A stretch of DNA of 64,000 nucleotides from Rosenbergiella collisarenosi (GCF_018494085.1 NZ_JABBFP010000002.1:496001-560000); one strand, 5' to 3'. Counted from the first letter of the stretch, positions 8,443 to 17,785 are shown. The notes: generated by a model not told the origin, from the letters alone. Numbers and translations: made by a program.

Positions 8443-9738
8443 ATGCTCGAAAAGCTTTTTAAATTAAAGGCCAACAACACCAACGTAAAAACCGAAATCA
8501 TTGCCGGTATCACTACCTTCTTGGCAATGGCCTATATTCTTTTTGTAAACCCTTCAATTTTGGGACAAACCGGGATGGATAAGGGCGCCGTCTTCGTGGC
8601 GACCTGCTTAGCGGCAACCATCGGTTCAGTGCTGATGGGGATGATCGCTAATCTACCGATTGCACTCGCGCCAGGCATGGGGCTGAATGCGTTCTTCACC
8701 TACACCGTCGTGCTGCATATGGGCTACCATTGGCAGGTTGCGTTGGGCGCGGTCTTCATCTCCGCGGTGTTGTTCTTTTGCCTATCGATCTTCAAAATTA
8801 GGGAATGGATCATTCGTAGCATTCCTTTACCGCTTCGCTCTGCTATTGCGGCGGGCATCGGACTTTTCTTGGCGATCGTTGCCTTGGAAGGGGCGGGGAT
8901 CGTGGTCGATAATCCGGCAACGCTTGTCGGAATGGGGGATTTAACTAAGCCCGGCCCATTATTAGCGATCGCCGGATTCTTCTTAATCGTGATCTTGGAA
9001 GCGCGTCGTGTGACGGGAGCTATCTTAATCGGTATCCTGGTCATTACCGCTATTTCTATTCTGAGTGGCCTTTCGCCATTTGGTGGGGTCATGTCCGCGC
9101 CACCTTCCTTAGCGCCGACCTTCCTGCAACTTGATATCGCAGGGGCCTTTAATGTTGGCCTAATCAGTGTGATCTTTGCTTTCTTATTTGTCGATGTGTT
9201 CGATAACTCTGGTACGCTTATCGGTGTCACACGCAAAGCAGGCCTGACCGATGAGCAGGGCAACATTCCTTCTATGGGACGCGCACTCCTTTCGGATAGC
9301 ATTGCTGCACTCTTCGGCTCGTTACTCGGAACCTCGACGACGACTAGCTTTGTTGAATCGAGCGCTGGAGCAGCGGTCGGTGGACGTACGGGGCTCACTG
9401 CGATTGTGGTCGGGATCCTGTTCTTACTCTCGTTGTTCTTTTCTCCCCTCGCGGGCAGTGTTCCCGTGTACGCCACGGCGCCAGCGCTACTCTTCGTTGC
9501 GGTACTCATGGCATCGGGACTTGCGGAGATCGATTGGAAAGATATTTCTACCGCCGCCCCGGTGACGATCACCGCATTAGCGATGCCGCTGACCTATTCG
9601 ATTGCGAACGGTATTGCCTTTGGCTTCATTAGCTGGACGGTAATTAAACTGTTTACGGGTAAATATAAAGAACTCAACCCTGCACTGCTGGTTCTGACGG
9701 TACTGTTTGTGATCAAATTAGGCTGGCTAACCAGCTAA
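8443..9738 (+). CDS. NCS2-family (AzgA subfamily) purine permease
   Basis: This 431-residue inner-membrane protein has about 12-14 hydrophobic segments. AzgA-type landmarks are EIIAGITTFLAMAYILFVNP (residues 18-37), APGMGLNAFF (about 77-86), VDVFDNSGTLIGV (about 250-262), and GTSTTTSFVESSAG (about 296-309). It is the size of the family and resembles B. subtilis PbuG and E. coli AdeP and GhxP. These import adenine or hypoxanthine/guanine with protons; the exact substrate cannot be fixed by eye. A PurR box upstream supports a purine salvage role, and its convergent neighbour amn is also a purine enzyme. A strong terminator (9745-9775) follows the stop. Confidence 0.88.
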   Translation: MLEKLFKLKANNTNVKTEIIAGITTFLAMAYILFVNPSILGQTGMDKGAVFVATCLAATIGSVLMGMIANLPIALAPGMGLNAFFTYTVVLHMGYHWQVALGAVFISAVLFFCLSIFKIREWIIRSIPLPLRSAIAAGIGLFLAIVALEGAGIVVDNPATLVGMGDLTKPGPLLAIAGFFLIVILEARRVTGAILIGILVITAISILSGLSPFGGVMSAPPSLAPTFLQLDIAGAFNVGLISVIFAFLFVDVFDNSGTLIGVTRKAGLTDEQGNIPSMGRALLSDSIAALFGSLLGTSTTTSFVESSAGAAVGGRTGLTAIVVGILFLLSLFFSPLAGSVPVYATAPALLFVAVLMASGLAEIDWKDISTAAPVTITALAMPLTYSIANGIAFGFISWTVIKLFTGKYKELNPALLVLTVLFVIKLGWLTS

Positions 9739-9744
9739 TGGTAT

Positions 9745-9775
9745 AAGGGTTAGGTCGATGACCTAACCCTTTTTT
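9745..9775 (+). terminator. Intrinsic terminator after purine permease
   Basis: A perfect 12-bp stem AAGGGTTAGGTC / GACCTAACCCTT with a 3-base loop, followed by TTTT, sits between convergent permease and amn. Confidence 0.9.
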
Positions 9776-9776
9776 A

Positions 9777-11222
9777 TTAGCGGAAGGGTGGCTCCACAAA
9801 AGTCCGTAGCTTACGAGAATGCAGCTTGTCTCCCTCGGCACGTAACAGATCCACAGCGCAGATACCAATCTGTAGATGCTCAGAAATCGCCCCATCATAG
9901 AAACGATTCGCTTGTCCTGGCAGCTTTATCTCACCGTGTAGCGGTTTATCCGACACGCAAAGCAGTGTTCCATAGGGAACGCGGAAACGATAGCCTTGTG
10001 CGGCGATGGTGGCGCTCTCCATATCGACAGCAATGGCACGGCTTAGATTGAAGCGTAAGGCCGATGCGGCGTAACGTAACTCCCAGTTGCGGTCGTCAGT
10101 CGTGACCACCGTCCCGGTACGCAACCGCTGCTTAATCGCAGTGCTGTCGCTATCGCCAGAAAGGTGGCGGGTTGCATCGTAAAGGGCGCGCTGCACCTCG
10201 GCGATACTCGGTACTGGAATATCGGCCGGAAGAACGCTATCGAGCACATGGTCATCGCGAAGATAGGCATGGGCTAATACATAATCACCGATCCGCTGAC
10301 TCTCCCTTAGCCCACCGCAGTGACCAATCATTAACCAGGCATGGGGCCGTAGCACCGCGAGATGATCACAAATGGTTTTCGCATTGGAGGGTCCTACTCC
10401 GATATTAATCAGCGAGATACCTTGATTGTCGGCGGTCACTAAATGCCACGCTGGCATTTGATGCTTCTTCCACGCGTCTTGGCGGAGTTCTTGATCAACA
10501 TTCTCAGCATCCAGTACATCCCCTCCCGCACAGACTAACGCGATATAAGGAGAGTCAGGATCGGCAACTTGTTGCTTCGCCCAGCTAATAAACTCATCGA
10601 CATAGCGAGTGTAATTAGTGAACAGGATATAGGGTTGAACGCTTTCAGGCGGGGTTCCGGTATAGTGCTTGAGGCGCGCTAACGAAAAATCGACGCGTAA
10701 CGCATCGAATTGACCGAGAGGAAGCTCTTGGTCGTGGCTGTTGAGACCGTCAGAGATATCATCGCCGATATTCGCGAGGTCGGTCGTTGGGAAGTAGCGG
10801 GTGATTGCCGCCATCTGAGAACGCTCGATAGATAATGCTAACCCATCCATCACATAGGGATAGGGAATTTCGACCGTCGAGCGCCGTACCTCGAGTGAAA
10901 ATTGATACTCTTTACTGAGCATCTCTAACTGTTCGCTAAGATAACGACGAAACAGCGCAGGTTGTGTAATCGTCGCGGTATAGGTCCCTGCATGGGTGAA
11001 CCGCCCCCATGCGCGCACCCGTTGGATCGGCGTTTGTTCACCTTCCCAATGCAAGACCAACTCAGGATAGGCAAAGATACCCGCCTCTCGGGATGCGTGA
11101 CTGGGGAGTTCGCCGCTGGCTAAATAGTGATTAAGTGCCTCTCTCAATGCCTTAACCGCGCTTTCATAGTACGACTCTAATTGGTCCAATGCATGTTCAA
11201 TGGCGGTCTGCGGGTGTGACAT
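9777..11222 (-). CDS. amn: AMP nucleosidase Amn
   Basis: This 481-residue cytoplasmic enzyme splits AMP into adenine and ribose 5-phosphate (E. coli Amn is 484 aa). It has the Amn-specific N-terminal half (HASREAGIFAYPELVLHW near 42-59, VDFSLARLKHYTG near 180). The C-terminal nucleoside-phosphorylase-like half has NIGVGPSNAKTICDHLA, MIGHCGG, DDRNWELRYA, and DMESATIAAQGYRF for base and ribose binding. The gene runs convergently to the purine permease, and yeeO and shiA nearby repeat the E. coli order around amn. E. coli amn responds to phosphate starvation; I did not find a convincing Pho box here. Confidence 0.96.
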   Translation of the reverse strand: MSHPQTAIEHALDQLESYYESAVKALREALNHYLASGELPSHASREAGIFAYPELVLHWEGEQTPIQRVRAWGRFTHAGTYTATITQPALFRRYLSEQLEMLSKEYQFSLEVRRSTVEIPYPYVMDGLALSIERSQMAAITRYFPTTDLANIGDDISDGLNSHDQELPLGQFDALRVDFSLARLKHYTGTPPESVQPYILFTNYTRYVDEFISWAKQQVADPDSPYIALVCAGGDVLDAENVDQELRQDAWKKHQMPAWHLVTADNQGISLINIGVGPSNAKTICDHLAVLRPHAWLMIGHCGGLRESQRIGDYVLAHAYLRDDHVLDSVLPADIPVPSIAEVQRALYDATRHLSGDSDSTAIKQRLRTGTVVTTDDRNWELRYAASALRFNLSRAIAVDMESATIAAQGYRFRVPYGTLLCVSDKPLHGEIKLPGQANRFYDGAISEHLQIGICAVDLLRAEGDKLHSRKLRTFVEPPFR

Positions 11223-11431
11223 GATAATGAACCTCTCTCTTCATCAGACGTTTACATAGCAACCTAGACTTTACTGTAACCTGTGGATCGCCAAACTACA
11301 AACCCCGGCCAAGATAGGTTGTGTTTTAAATTTGTTAAATGTTATTGAGTTACCCAGCATTAAGTTCTACAGTTACCACTATCCCCAGTTATCGACTAGT
11401 TCCTTCTCTCTCTTTCCCCTTTTGGAAAAGG

Positions 11432-12883
11432 ATGCGTACCGTGCAGCGTTTTATTCGTCCATTGGCTCAGGTAATCCAGCAAACACCTTGGTACACTCAA
11501 CGACGTCGCTACCGTACGCTATTTTGGCGTGAGATCACCCCATTTGCCGTCCCGATCTTTATCGAGAATCTCTGCGTGCTGTTAATGGGCGTTTTAAGTA
11601 CTTTCCTCGTTAGCTGGTTGGGCAAGGCCGCGATGGCAGGTGTGGGGCTGGCAGACAGTTTTAATATGGTCGTTATTGCATTTTTCGCTGCGATTGATTT
11701 GGGAACGACCGTTGTCGTAGCTTTTAGCCTTGCGCGGGGTGATGCCGAGCGTGCGCGTGCCGCCGCACGCCAATCTCTAGGTCTGATGACGGTGCTGGGC
11801 TTTGTACTCGCCCTCGTTATCGAGTTTTTCGGCCAAGAGATTATTCAAGTTATTGCCGGCAGCGCCGATCCTCAAGTCAAGGCGTTAGCACTGAACTATC
11901 TGCATATTTCGGCATGGAGTTATCCGGCTGCGGCGATTGCTTTAATCGGTAGCGGGGCGCTACGCGGGGCCGGTAATACCAAGGTGCCGATGCTGGTGAA
12001 TGCCGGAATGAATATCCTAAATATTATCATTAGCTCGTTGCTTATCTATGGCTGCTTGGGCTGGAATGGACTCGGGTTTAGTGGCGCGGGTCTGGGCTTA
12101 ACACTCTCGCGCTATATCGGGGCGGTGGTAATAATCATTGTTCTAGCACATCGATTCAGTGGTGCGCTATTAATCCCAATTAAGAGTTATTTCTTACGGT
12201 GGAATACCCTGATCCTCAAAGAAGTGTTGAGTATTGGCGTTCCAGCCAGTGTCGAGTCCGTATTGTTCAATGGCGGAAAACTTCTGACCCAGATTTACGT
12301 GGCGGGAATGGGCACGAGTGATATTGCCGGCAACTTTATTGCCTTTTCGATCGCCTCCTTAATAAATTTACCGGGAAACGCACTGGCCTCTTCTTCGACC
12401 ATTATCACCGGCAAGCGGTTGGGATTGAATCAGGTCTATCAAGCGGAAAAGCAAATTCGCCATGTGTTTTGGTTAGCGACTATCGGTCTGACGATTATTG
12501 CCTGGTCAACCGTGCCTTTCGCAGGACTTCTTGCGCGTTTCTATTCCGCTGATCCTGAGGTGATCGAGGTAACGAAACACCTACTGTGGTTGAACGCTGC
12601 CTTTATGCCGATATGGGCCTGTTCGTGGGTCTTACCTGCGAGTCTAAAAGGGGCACGGGATGCACGGTTTGCGATGTATGTTTCGATGTTTAGTATGTGG
12701 GGCGCGCGGGTAGTCATGGGCTATGTGCTCGGTATCTGGTTAGGTTTCGGCGTGTTGGGAGTATGGCTTGGGATGGTGATGGATTGGGCGGTGAGGGGGA
12801 TCTGCTTTCAATGGCGGCTGCGTAGTGGTTCTTGGTTAAATAATTATCGAAAAATGAGTAAGAAAAAGCCACTACTGAGGTAA
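11432..12883 (+). CDS. yeeO: MATE-family flavin/peptide exporter YeeO
   Basis: This 483-residue inner-membrane MATE transporter has 12 predicted helices. It matches E. coli YeeO strongly: YRTLFWREITPFAVPIF, MGVLSTFLVSWLGKAAMAGVGLADSFNMV, AAIDLGTTVVVAFSL, GSGALRGAGNTKVPML, INLPGNALASSSTIITG. YeeO exports FMN/FAD and some dipeptides in E. coli. The frame is open back to 11339, but no ribosome site precedes that ATG. The Met at 11432 (MRTVQRFI) follows GGAAAAGG closely and gives a product starting just before the conserved region, so I prefer it. The C terminus is Lys/Arg-rich. Confidence 0.93.
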   Translation: MRTVQRFIRPLAQVIQQTPWYTQRRRYRTLFWREITPFAVPIFIENLCVLLMGVLSTFLVSWLGKAAMAGVGLADSFNMVVIAFFAAIDLGTTVVVAFSLARGDAERARAAARQSLGLMTVLGFVLALVIEFFGQEIIQVIAGSADPQVKALALNYLHISAWSYPAAAIALIGSGALRGAGNTKVPMLVNAGMNILNIIISSLLIYGCLGWNGLGFSGAGLGLTLSRYIGAVVIIIVLAHRFSGALLIPIKSYFLRWNTLILKEVLSIGVPASVESVLFNGGKLLTQIYVAGMGTSDIAGNFIAFSIASLINLPGNALASSSTIITGKRLGLNQVYQAEKQIRHVFWLATIGLTIIAWSTVPFAGLLARFYSADPEVIEVTKHLLWLNAAFMPIWACSWVLPASLKGARDARFAMYVSMFSMWGARVVMGYVLGIWLGFGVLGVWLGMVMDWAVRGICFQWRLRSGSWLNNYRKMSKKKPLLR

Positions 12884-13018
12884 GATACGTAATGGGAACA
12901 ATCCTATCGATTTCCTTACGTTTACGTTTATCGTGAGAGGCTGGCGAAAAAATAGCACTGTGAAACCTAAACGCCGAGACTACCGTAAATAGAAGTAATA
13001 CCATTATCTGGGGAATAC

Positions 13019-14767
13019 ATGACCAAGGCATTACACCATGCGGCGACATCGCCATTTGTAGAGGACGAGACTAGCAATCAGGATCATCTCGATACTCTGC
13101 AGGCCTATAAAGCGATGCTTGATGCCAGTATCGACTGTATTAAAATATTGACCCCAGACGGCAGAGTAAAGAATATGAATCATGCCGGGTGTCTGGCATT
13201 AGGTGTCGACCCACAGTCTGGATTTGGTATGGAGTGGTTGTCTTTACTGCCGATTGAGATTCGACGTCCAGGCAAGAAAGCCCTGCAGAAAGCGAAAGCA
13301 GGTGAAAATGCTCAGTTCTTGGGTAAAAGTGTTGATGAGCTGGGTGAGATAACCTTTTGGGATAACCTGCTGACTCCTGTTCGTAATGAGCAAGACCAGG
13401 TTGATTCTATTCTTTGTGTCTCGCGAAATGTTACGCAGCAATGTATTGCTGAGACTAAACTTCGGCACTTGAGTGAATTTGACGAGCTGACTAATATTCC
13501 CAACCGTCGCCATTTCCAATCATACCTAAAGAAATCATTAAGAATCGCAAAGGCAACACGTCAGTCCGTGACGTTATTACACGCCGATCTGGATCATTTC
13601 AAATTATTAAATGATACCCGTGGTAATACACTGGGTAATTATGTGCTTAAGATAGTGGCTAAACGCTTAGTTAAAGGTATGGCAGGTAGAGGCTATGTTG
13701 CCAGACTATCTGGCGATGAATTTGCCATTATCATTACGCAGACGATGAGTACGGAAGAAATTAACCACATTGCGCAGCTGATGATCGAGGCCGTGTCACG
13801 GCCAATTACCTATAACGGCCAATCTATTCGACTTTCTATGAGTATCGGGACCGCAAGCTGGCCCCAATCGGTCGAAAATAGCGATATGCTTGCCAAGGCA
13901 GCGAATGTTGCATTGAGTGAGATTAAGCAGAATGGCCGTGGGGGCATATTACAGTATCACAGCCAACTGATGAAGAGCGTGACGCGCATTGCCGAGCAGC
14001 TTGAACTCGCCCAGTACGCTATCGACCAACATAAGGTTGAGCCTTATTATCAACCGAAGGTGAGGTTGAACGATGGCGAGCTGGTCGGATTGGAGGCTTT
14101 GCTACGCTTTACGATGCCTAACGGTGAACTCGGTTACCCAGGGGCTATCTGGGCTGCTTTCGAAAATCGCGCGCTCGTCGAAAAAATTGGTGAGCAGATC
14201 CGGACCCGTGTGTTTGAAGATATCCAATCATGGACTGAGAAGGGATTAAACGTAGTCCCGGTATCAATCAACGCCTCGCCTGTCGAGTTTATGTGGGATG
14301 ATTATGCGGAGAAGTGTCTTGCCCAAATCGCTCACTATGGAATTGACCTACGCCTGATTGAGGTTGAGATCACCGAGCATATGATAGTCGGCCATGGCGC
14401 TGAGTACGTTATTCGCGCGATTGACGTATTGAGAAAGCAGGGCGTACGGATTGCGCTGGACGACTTCGGGACGGGGTATTCCACGCTCAGTAATATTAAA
14501 GATTATTCTGTAGATGTGATTAAGGTAGACCGTAGTTTTGTCAGCAGCCTACATCAAGGTCGAGAAGGAAAAGCGATAATTAAAGCGTTACTACTTCTTG
14601 CCAATTGCTTAGGGATGGATGTCGTCGCGGAAGGGGTGGAAGAGCAAGAGCAGTGCGATACCCTGATTAATGAAGGCTATCTAATCGGTCAAGGCTTCTT
14701 GTTTAGTCCAGCGGTCAGTAATAATCAGATCGAAAAACTATTAAGCGCCGAACAGAGTATTGAATAG
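13019..14767 (+). CDS. PAS-GGDEF-EAL cyclic-di-GMP protein, probably a phosphodiesterase
   Basis: This 582-residue cytoplasmic protein starts with a PAS sensor domain (about 29-145, KAMLDASIDCIKILTPDGRV). The GGDEF domain (about 150-315) has SGDEF instead of GGDEF, GNTLGN instead of the usual GHxxGD, and no RxxD inhibitory site, so cyclase activity is doubtful. The EAL domain (about 325-575) keeps the catalytic signature: LEALLRF, a metal-binding Asn in INAS, EITEH, ALDDFGTGYSTL, IKVDRSFV and AEGVEE. The likely role is a c-di-GMP phosphodiesterase with a regulatory degenerate GGDEF, favouring motility. No transmembrane segment was seen. It stands alone, and a hairpin separates it from the convergent GT8 gene. 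Confidence 0.88.
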   Translation: MTKALHHAATSPFVEDETSNQDHLDTLQAYKAMLDASIDCIKILTPDGRVKNMNHAGCLALGVDPQSGFGMEWLSLLPIEIRRPGKKALQKAKAGENAQFLGKSVDELGEITFWDNLLTPVRNEQDQVDSILCVSRNVTQQCIAETKLRHLSEFDELTNIPNRRHFQSYLKKSLRIAKATRQSVTLLHADLDHFKLLNDTRGNTLGNYVLKIVAKRLVKGMAGRGYVARLSGDEFAIIITQTMSTEEINHIAQLMIEAVSRPITYNGQSIRLSMSIGTASWPQSVENSDMLAKAANVALSEIKQNGRGGILQYHSQLMKSVTRIAEQLELAQYAIDQHKVEPYYQPKVRLNDGELVGLEALLRFTMPNGELGYPGAIWAAFENRALVEKIGEQIRTRVFEDIQSWTEKGLNVVPVSINASPVEFMWDDYAEKCLAQIAHYGIDLRLIEVEITEHMIVGHGAEYVIRAIDVLRKQGVRIALDDFGTGYSTLSNIKDYSVDVIKVDRSFVSSLHQGREGKAIIKALLLLANCLGMDVVAEGVEEQEQCDTLINEGYLIGQGFLFSPAVSNNQIEKLLSAEQSIE

Positions 14768-14773
14768 TGCCTA

Positions 14774-14800
14774 CTGGCTACACCCATCGGGCGTAGCCAG
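14774..14800. terminator. Hairpin between convergent genes
   Basis: CTGGCTAC-aCCC-atc-GGGc-GTAGCCAG forms a strong stem-loop just after the GGDEF-EAL stop and before the GT8 stop. No long T-run follows on either strand, so terminator efficiency is uncertain. Confidence 0.5.
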
Positions 14801-14812
14801 TGAGTAAAACTA

Positions 14813-15646
14813 TCAGCCTTGGGGCTGATAAACCTGCCACCATAATTTATCGAGAGGCGTATCGCGGTCTTGTTCTTCCGCGCTAGGGTGTTGCGCTTTC
14901 TGCCAAGGTTTTTTCAGAATATAGTGAATATTCTTCACTTCATCAAAACGCCACAAGTTCTTGTGCTGAAAAGGCAGTGTCTTAAGGGCATTGTAGCCGT
15001 AGGAGAGGGGCGTCCAGCGATGCTCAAAGACTTCGTTCAGTAAGTCCTGTTCTGAGAACGGGTAGCGACTCAGATCTGCGATACCTTCCACCTTGTCGAC
15101 CAAGTGCTGCGCCATCTCGGCATTAGGGGTGAGTACTAAAAATCCCCCATTCAAGTAAAGGTCTAGTGCCTCAGGGGGCTGTTCGTTGCGTTCTTGCCAA
15201 GTGTAGTGACAGGCTTGCGGCTGCCAACTTGCTGGGTAGCTCTCGATCTTATTAGGATTACAGCGGCACGCGTGACAGGCGGCAATATGGCCTTCTTCCA
15301 ACGGTAAATCAAACAGTTCATCCATGTTGCGTACAGCTAACATGTCCGCATCGAGAAATACAATCCGTTGGTAATCTGTTAGCCCCCATACGCGCAATTT
15401 TGACCACACCTCACCAAACTGAGCAGAGGCGTAGTGTTGACTCAGTCCCGATTCTGGATAAAGCGGGGTGATCTCGACCACACGACAGCCTTGGGCGCGT
15501 AATTGCTCGCGATGTGTTTCACCGATTACGGGCGTAACCATGACAACGAGTGGCCATTGACTCTGCTGTTGTTGCAGTGATCGCTGTAGTGCGATCACGC
15601 CGACGAGGTACGCGTCTTGGGTGAGCAGGGTAGCCCATGCGTTCAT
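14813..15646 (-). CDS. Glycosyltransferase family 8 protein
   Basis: The 277-residue protein has the GT8 (glycogenin/galactinol synthase-like) layout: an N-terminal TLLTQDAYLVGVIALQRSL Rossmann start, VWGLTDYQRIVFLDADMLAVRNMDELFD with the metal-binding DxD (DAD), LYLNGGFLVLTP, SEQDLLNEVF and a late NIHYILKKPWQ with the C-terminal His-containing motif. Retaining GT8 enzymes transfer a sugar from a nucleotide sugar. It overlaps the upstream lactone-oxidase gene by 4 bp (ATGA), so the two are translationally coupled. The acceptor is unknown. Confidence 0.85.
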   Translation of the reverse strand: MNAWATLLTQDAYLVGVIALQRSLQQQQSQWPLVVMVTPVIGETHREQLRAQGCRVVEITPLYPESGLSQHYASAQFGEVWSKLRVWGLTDYQRIVFLDADMLAVRNMDELFDLPLEEGHIAACHACRCNPNKIESYPASWQPQACHYTWQERNEQPPEALDLYLNGGFLVLTPNAEMAQHLVDKVEGIADLSRYPFSEQDLLNEVFEHRWTPLSYGYNALKTLPFQHKNLWRFDEVKNIHYILKKPWQKAQHPSAEEQDRDTPLDKLWWQVYQPQG

Positions 15647-17043
15647 GAGTGATCTCCTATCGTCGAAGAGAATAATTGATGAATATAGTGGTTACTGAAG
15701 CGTTGTTGCGGATCGAGCTGCTGCTTAACCGCCGCAAAATCCTGCCATTTAGGGTAGAGTTTGGCCCAGTCATAATGCTGAGGGTCGTAATATTTTCCCC
15801 AGTGTGGTCGCCCGCCATACGTCGCGAGGATTTTTTCAACTTCGGTTAGGAAGTGCAGGCCATCTTGGGAAAGCGACCCATCGTCGGCATAATAGACGAC
15901 GAAGCCAAAGTAGCAGGTATCTTGTTGATAAGCTGGGCTTAACCACGCCTCTGATGCCCCGGTGCAGCGCAAAATAATCGGGTAGTGCATATGCGGTTGT
16001 TGTTCGGCGTACCACTGTTTAATATGTCGAATGATGGCTGGCGTCTCGGCCAGCGGCACACCGATTTCAACGTTAATCTGTGGTACGGCTATCCCACGGC
16101 ACAGGAGTTGATAAATATCCCCCGTCACATCCGTAAAATCCTTAAAGCGGGCGACGGTGCGGAACTGTTTACCGCCATGGCCATGTACTTGCGTATCGGC
16201 ATGCATCAGTGCAAGAGTCTGGTCGATGGTAGCATTAAGACTCTCATCGTGCTCAGTAGAATGGCGCACGACTTGCTGATCGTTTTGCTGGTAACTCTCC
16301 AGATCCTCAGATGAGGCCTGATCGATATTCCAGACATGTAATAAATCGTCGTCGACAAACCACCATGCTTTACTAAAGAGATGCTGCTGGTTCCATTCAA
16401 TAATATCGCTTTCTAGGGTGTCGGCACTGACGGCGGTCTTATGACAGGTAAAGTAGCGCTCTGGAACGGTAGCCAGCGTCACTTCGGTGATTATCCCTAA
16501 GCAACCAAGGTTGACCATAACCGCTGAGAATTCAGCATCGCCGCGCTGGAATGTTCGTTTTTCACCGGAGGCGAGGATAAGTGTAAAACTCAATACCTCA
16601 TCGGTGATAGCGCTCTGCTGCAAGCCCTGGCCATGGGTCCCAGTAGCTAAGGCTCCGCCGACGGTCTGCACGGCGATAACCCCTGGCGAGCATTTCAGCA
16701 TGCGCCCATTTTGTTGTAGGGTCTTAAAGAGTTCCTGCAAAGGGGTACCTGCCGCAACGCGAACGCTCTGCTCATCCATCGCTAAAATGCCACGAAAATG
16801 TTTTAGATCGAGCAAAATACCTTCGCAAGCCGGGGATACCATACGCCCGGGAGAAAGCCGACTGCCGACGATACGGATGGGGCCCGTGCTTTCGGCAAGT
16901 AGAGCTTGTAACGCTTGTTCATCTTTCGGGGTATGCAGTTGCTGCTTCGTCCCCAACTGCGCATTACGCGCCCAGTTAAAGATCTGTTCTGCAGCAGGTT
17001 CATCCGTTGAACGCTGGGGATAAAGTATTGGGTTCTGTATCAC
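15643..17043 (-). CDS. FAD-linked sugar-lactone oxidase (ALO family)
   Basis: The 466-residue protein has a FAD_binding_4 domain at about 35-200 (PIRIVGSRLSPG, GTPLQELFKTL, TVGGALATGTHGQG) and the D-arabinono-1,4-lactone oxidase C-terminal domain. That domain includes RPHWGKYY near 415 and the closing LDPQQRFSNHYIHQLF. Family members oxidise aldonolactones such as L-gulono-, L-galactono- or D-arabinono-1,4-lactone with oxygen. The substrate cannot be told from sequence. No signal peptide was seen. It is the first gene of a two-gene unit with the GT8 gene, and about 600 bp upstream of it are empty of genes. Confidence 0.85.
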   Translation of the reverse strand: MIQNPILYPQRSTDEPAAEQIFNWARNAQLGTKQQLHTPKDEQALQALLAESTGPIRIVGSRLSPGRMVSPACEGILLDLKHFRGILAMDEQSVRVAAGTPLQELFKTLQQNGRMLKCSPGVIAVQTVGGALATGTHGQGLQQSAITDEVLSFTLILASGEKRTFQRGDAEFSAVMVNLGCLGIITEVTLATVPERYFTCHKTAVSADTLESDIIEWNQQHLFSKAWWFVDDDLLHVWNIDQASSEDLESYQQNDQQVVRHSTEHDESLNATIDQTLALMHADTQVHGHGGKQFRTVARFKDFTDVTGDIYQLLCRGIAVPQINVEIGVPLAETPAIIRHIKQWYAEQQPHMHYPIILRCTGASEAWLSPAYQQDTCYFGFVVYYADDGSLSQDGLHFLTEVEKILATYGGRPHWGKYYDPQHYDWAKLYPKWQDFAAVKQQLDPQQRFSNHYIHQLFSSTIGDHS

Positions 17044-17620
17044 TTTGGCTCCACTCGCTCATGGCTTAACGATATCTATCGTTTAAGCGTAGACGATTTT
17101 TATTAAAAACATGAATTAGATCACTTTTCTATGTGATGTTAGCAAAGTTTTGCTTAAGACGGGGGGATGAACCACAACTTAGGGTTCGTTTGGTTACTTT
17201 GTAGGTAGTGGAGGATGAGGATTAAGACAATGCGGCGTTTTATACCCGTGCATCAAATTCGGACAATACTCTCGTGTTGTGTCCCTAGAGCGCACGCTGG
17301 CATTAGTGGTTGGTCATTCTTACTCATCTTACCGTCAGGCGAGTTAAACTACCATCAAACCTAGGCTTAACCGTGGGACATCGATGACACCCCATGATAA
17401 AAATACCACTAAGTCGCGACTTAACTATAGCGTCGTAGTGTGGGGAGATAATACGATATGGTCAGACAATATGGATATTTACTACTGTAGACGTGGGCTG
17501 TCTTGATAACGTTGAGAGTGGCTCGGTATTAGATTTGAAATAATACGTGGAGGGGAACTGCGACCTTCACTCGACGCTGGCGAAGCTGCTTCAGGCTAAG
17601 CATATTTACCGAGCAATAAA
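17044..17620. other. Gene-free stretch upstream of lactone oxidase
   Basis: I see no convincing gene in these roughly 580 bp. On the minus strand near 17107-17122 AGTGATCTAATTCATG resembles a weak CRP site (AGTGA-N6-TCATG) and may serve the lactone-oxidase operon. The rest shows scattered stops and no ribosome-site/start pairs worth calling. Confidence 0.4.
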
Positions 17621-17650
17621 AAAACCCGCTTAACTTGCGCTAAGCGGGTT
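17617..17650 (-). terminator. Intrinsic terminator of second tRNA-Asn
   Basis: The stem ACCCGCTTA / TAAGCGGGT is followed on the minus strand by a T-run (17617-17624). It lies about 10 bp past the CCA end and resembles the terminator of the first tRNA-Asn. Confidence 0.85.
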
Positions 17651-17659
17651 TCTCGAATA

Positions 17660-17735
17660 TGGCTCCTCTGACTGGACTCGAACCAGTGACATACGGATTA
17701 ACAGTCCGCCGTTCTACCGACTGAACTACAGAGGA
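17660..17735 (-). tRNA. tRNA-Asn (GUU), second copy, regular
   Basis: The 76-nt cloverleaf has anticodon GTT and an encoded CCA. It has a fully paired acceptor stem (TCCTCTG / CAGAGGA), unlike the first copy. It differs from the first copy also by one D-loop base. No duplicated tRNA end is seen around it. Confidence 0.97.
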
Positions 17736-17756
17736 ATTGTCGTGAAGACGGGGCAG

Positions 17757-17785
17757 ATAATAGCGCCCCGGTTCAGGCTTGTCAA
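17757..17785 (-). promoter_or_regulatory. Promoter of tRNA-Asn (second copy)
   Basis: On the minus strand, TTGACA (17780-17785), a 17-bp spacer, and TATTAT (17757-17762) are followed by a GC-rich discriminator CTGCCCCG. The layout is the same as for the first tRNA-Asn. Confidence 0.9.

Noticed and set aside
8724..9572. Long minus-strand open frame (282 codons) opposite the purine permease
   Set aside because: It is a shadow of the strongly conserved permease on the other strand and has no recognisable domain or ribosome site.
11223..11340. Pho box upstream of amn
   Set aside because: E. coli amn is phosphate-regulated, but I could not find two properly spaced CTGTCAT-like half sites here.
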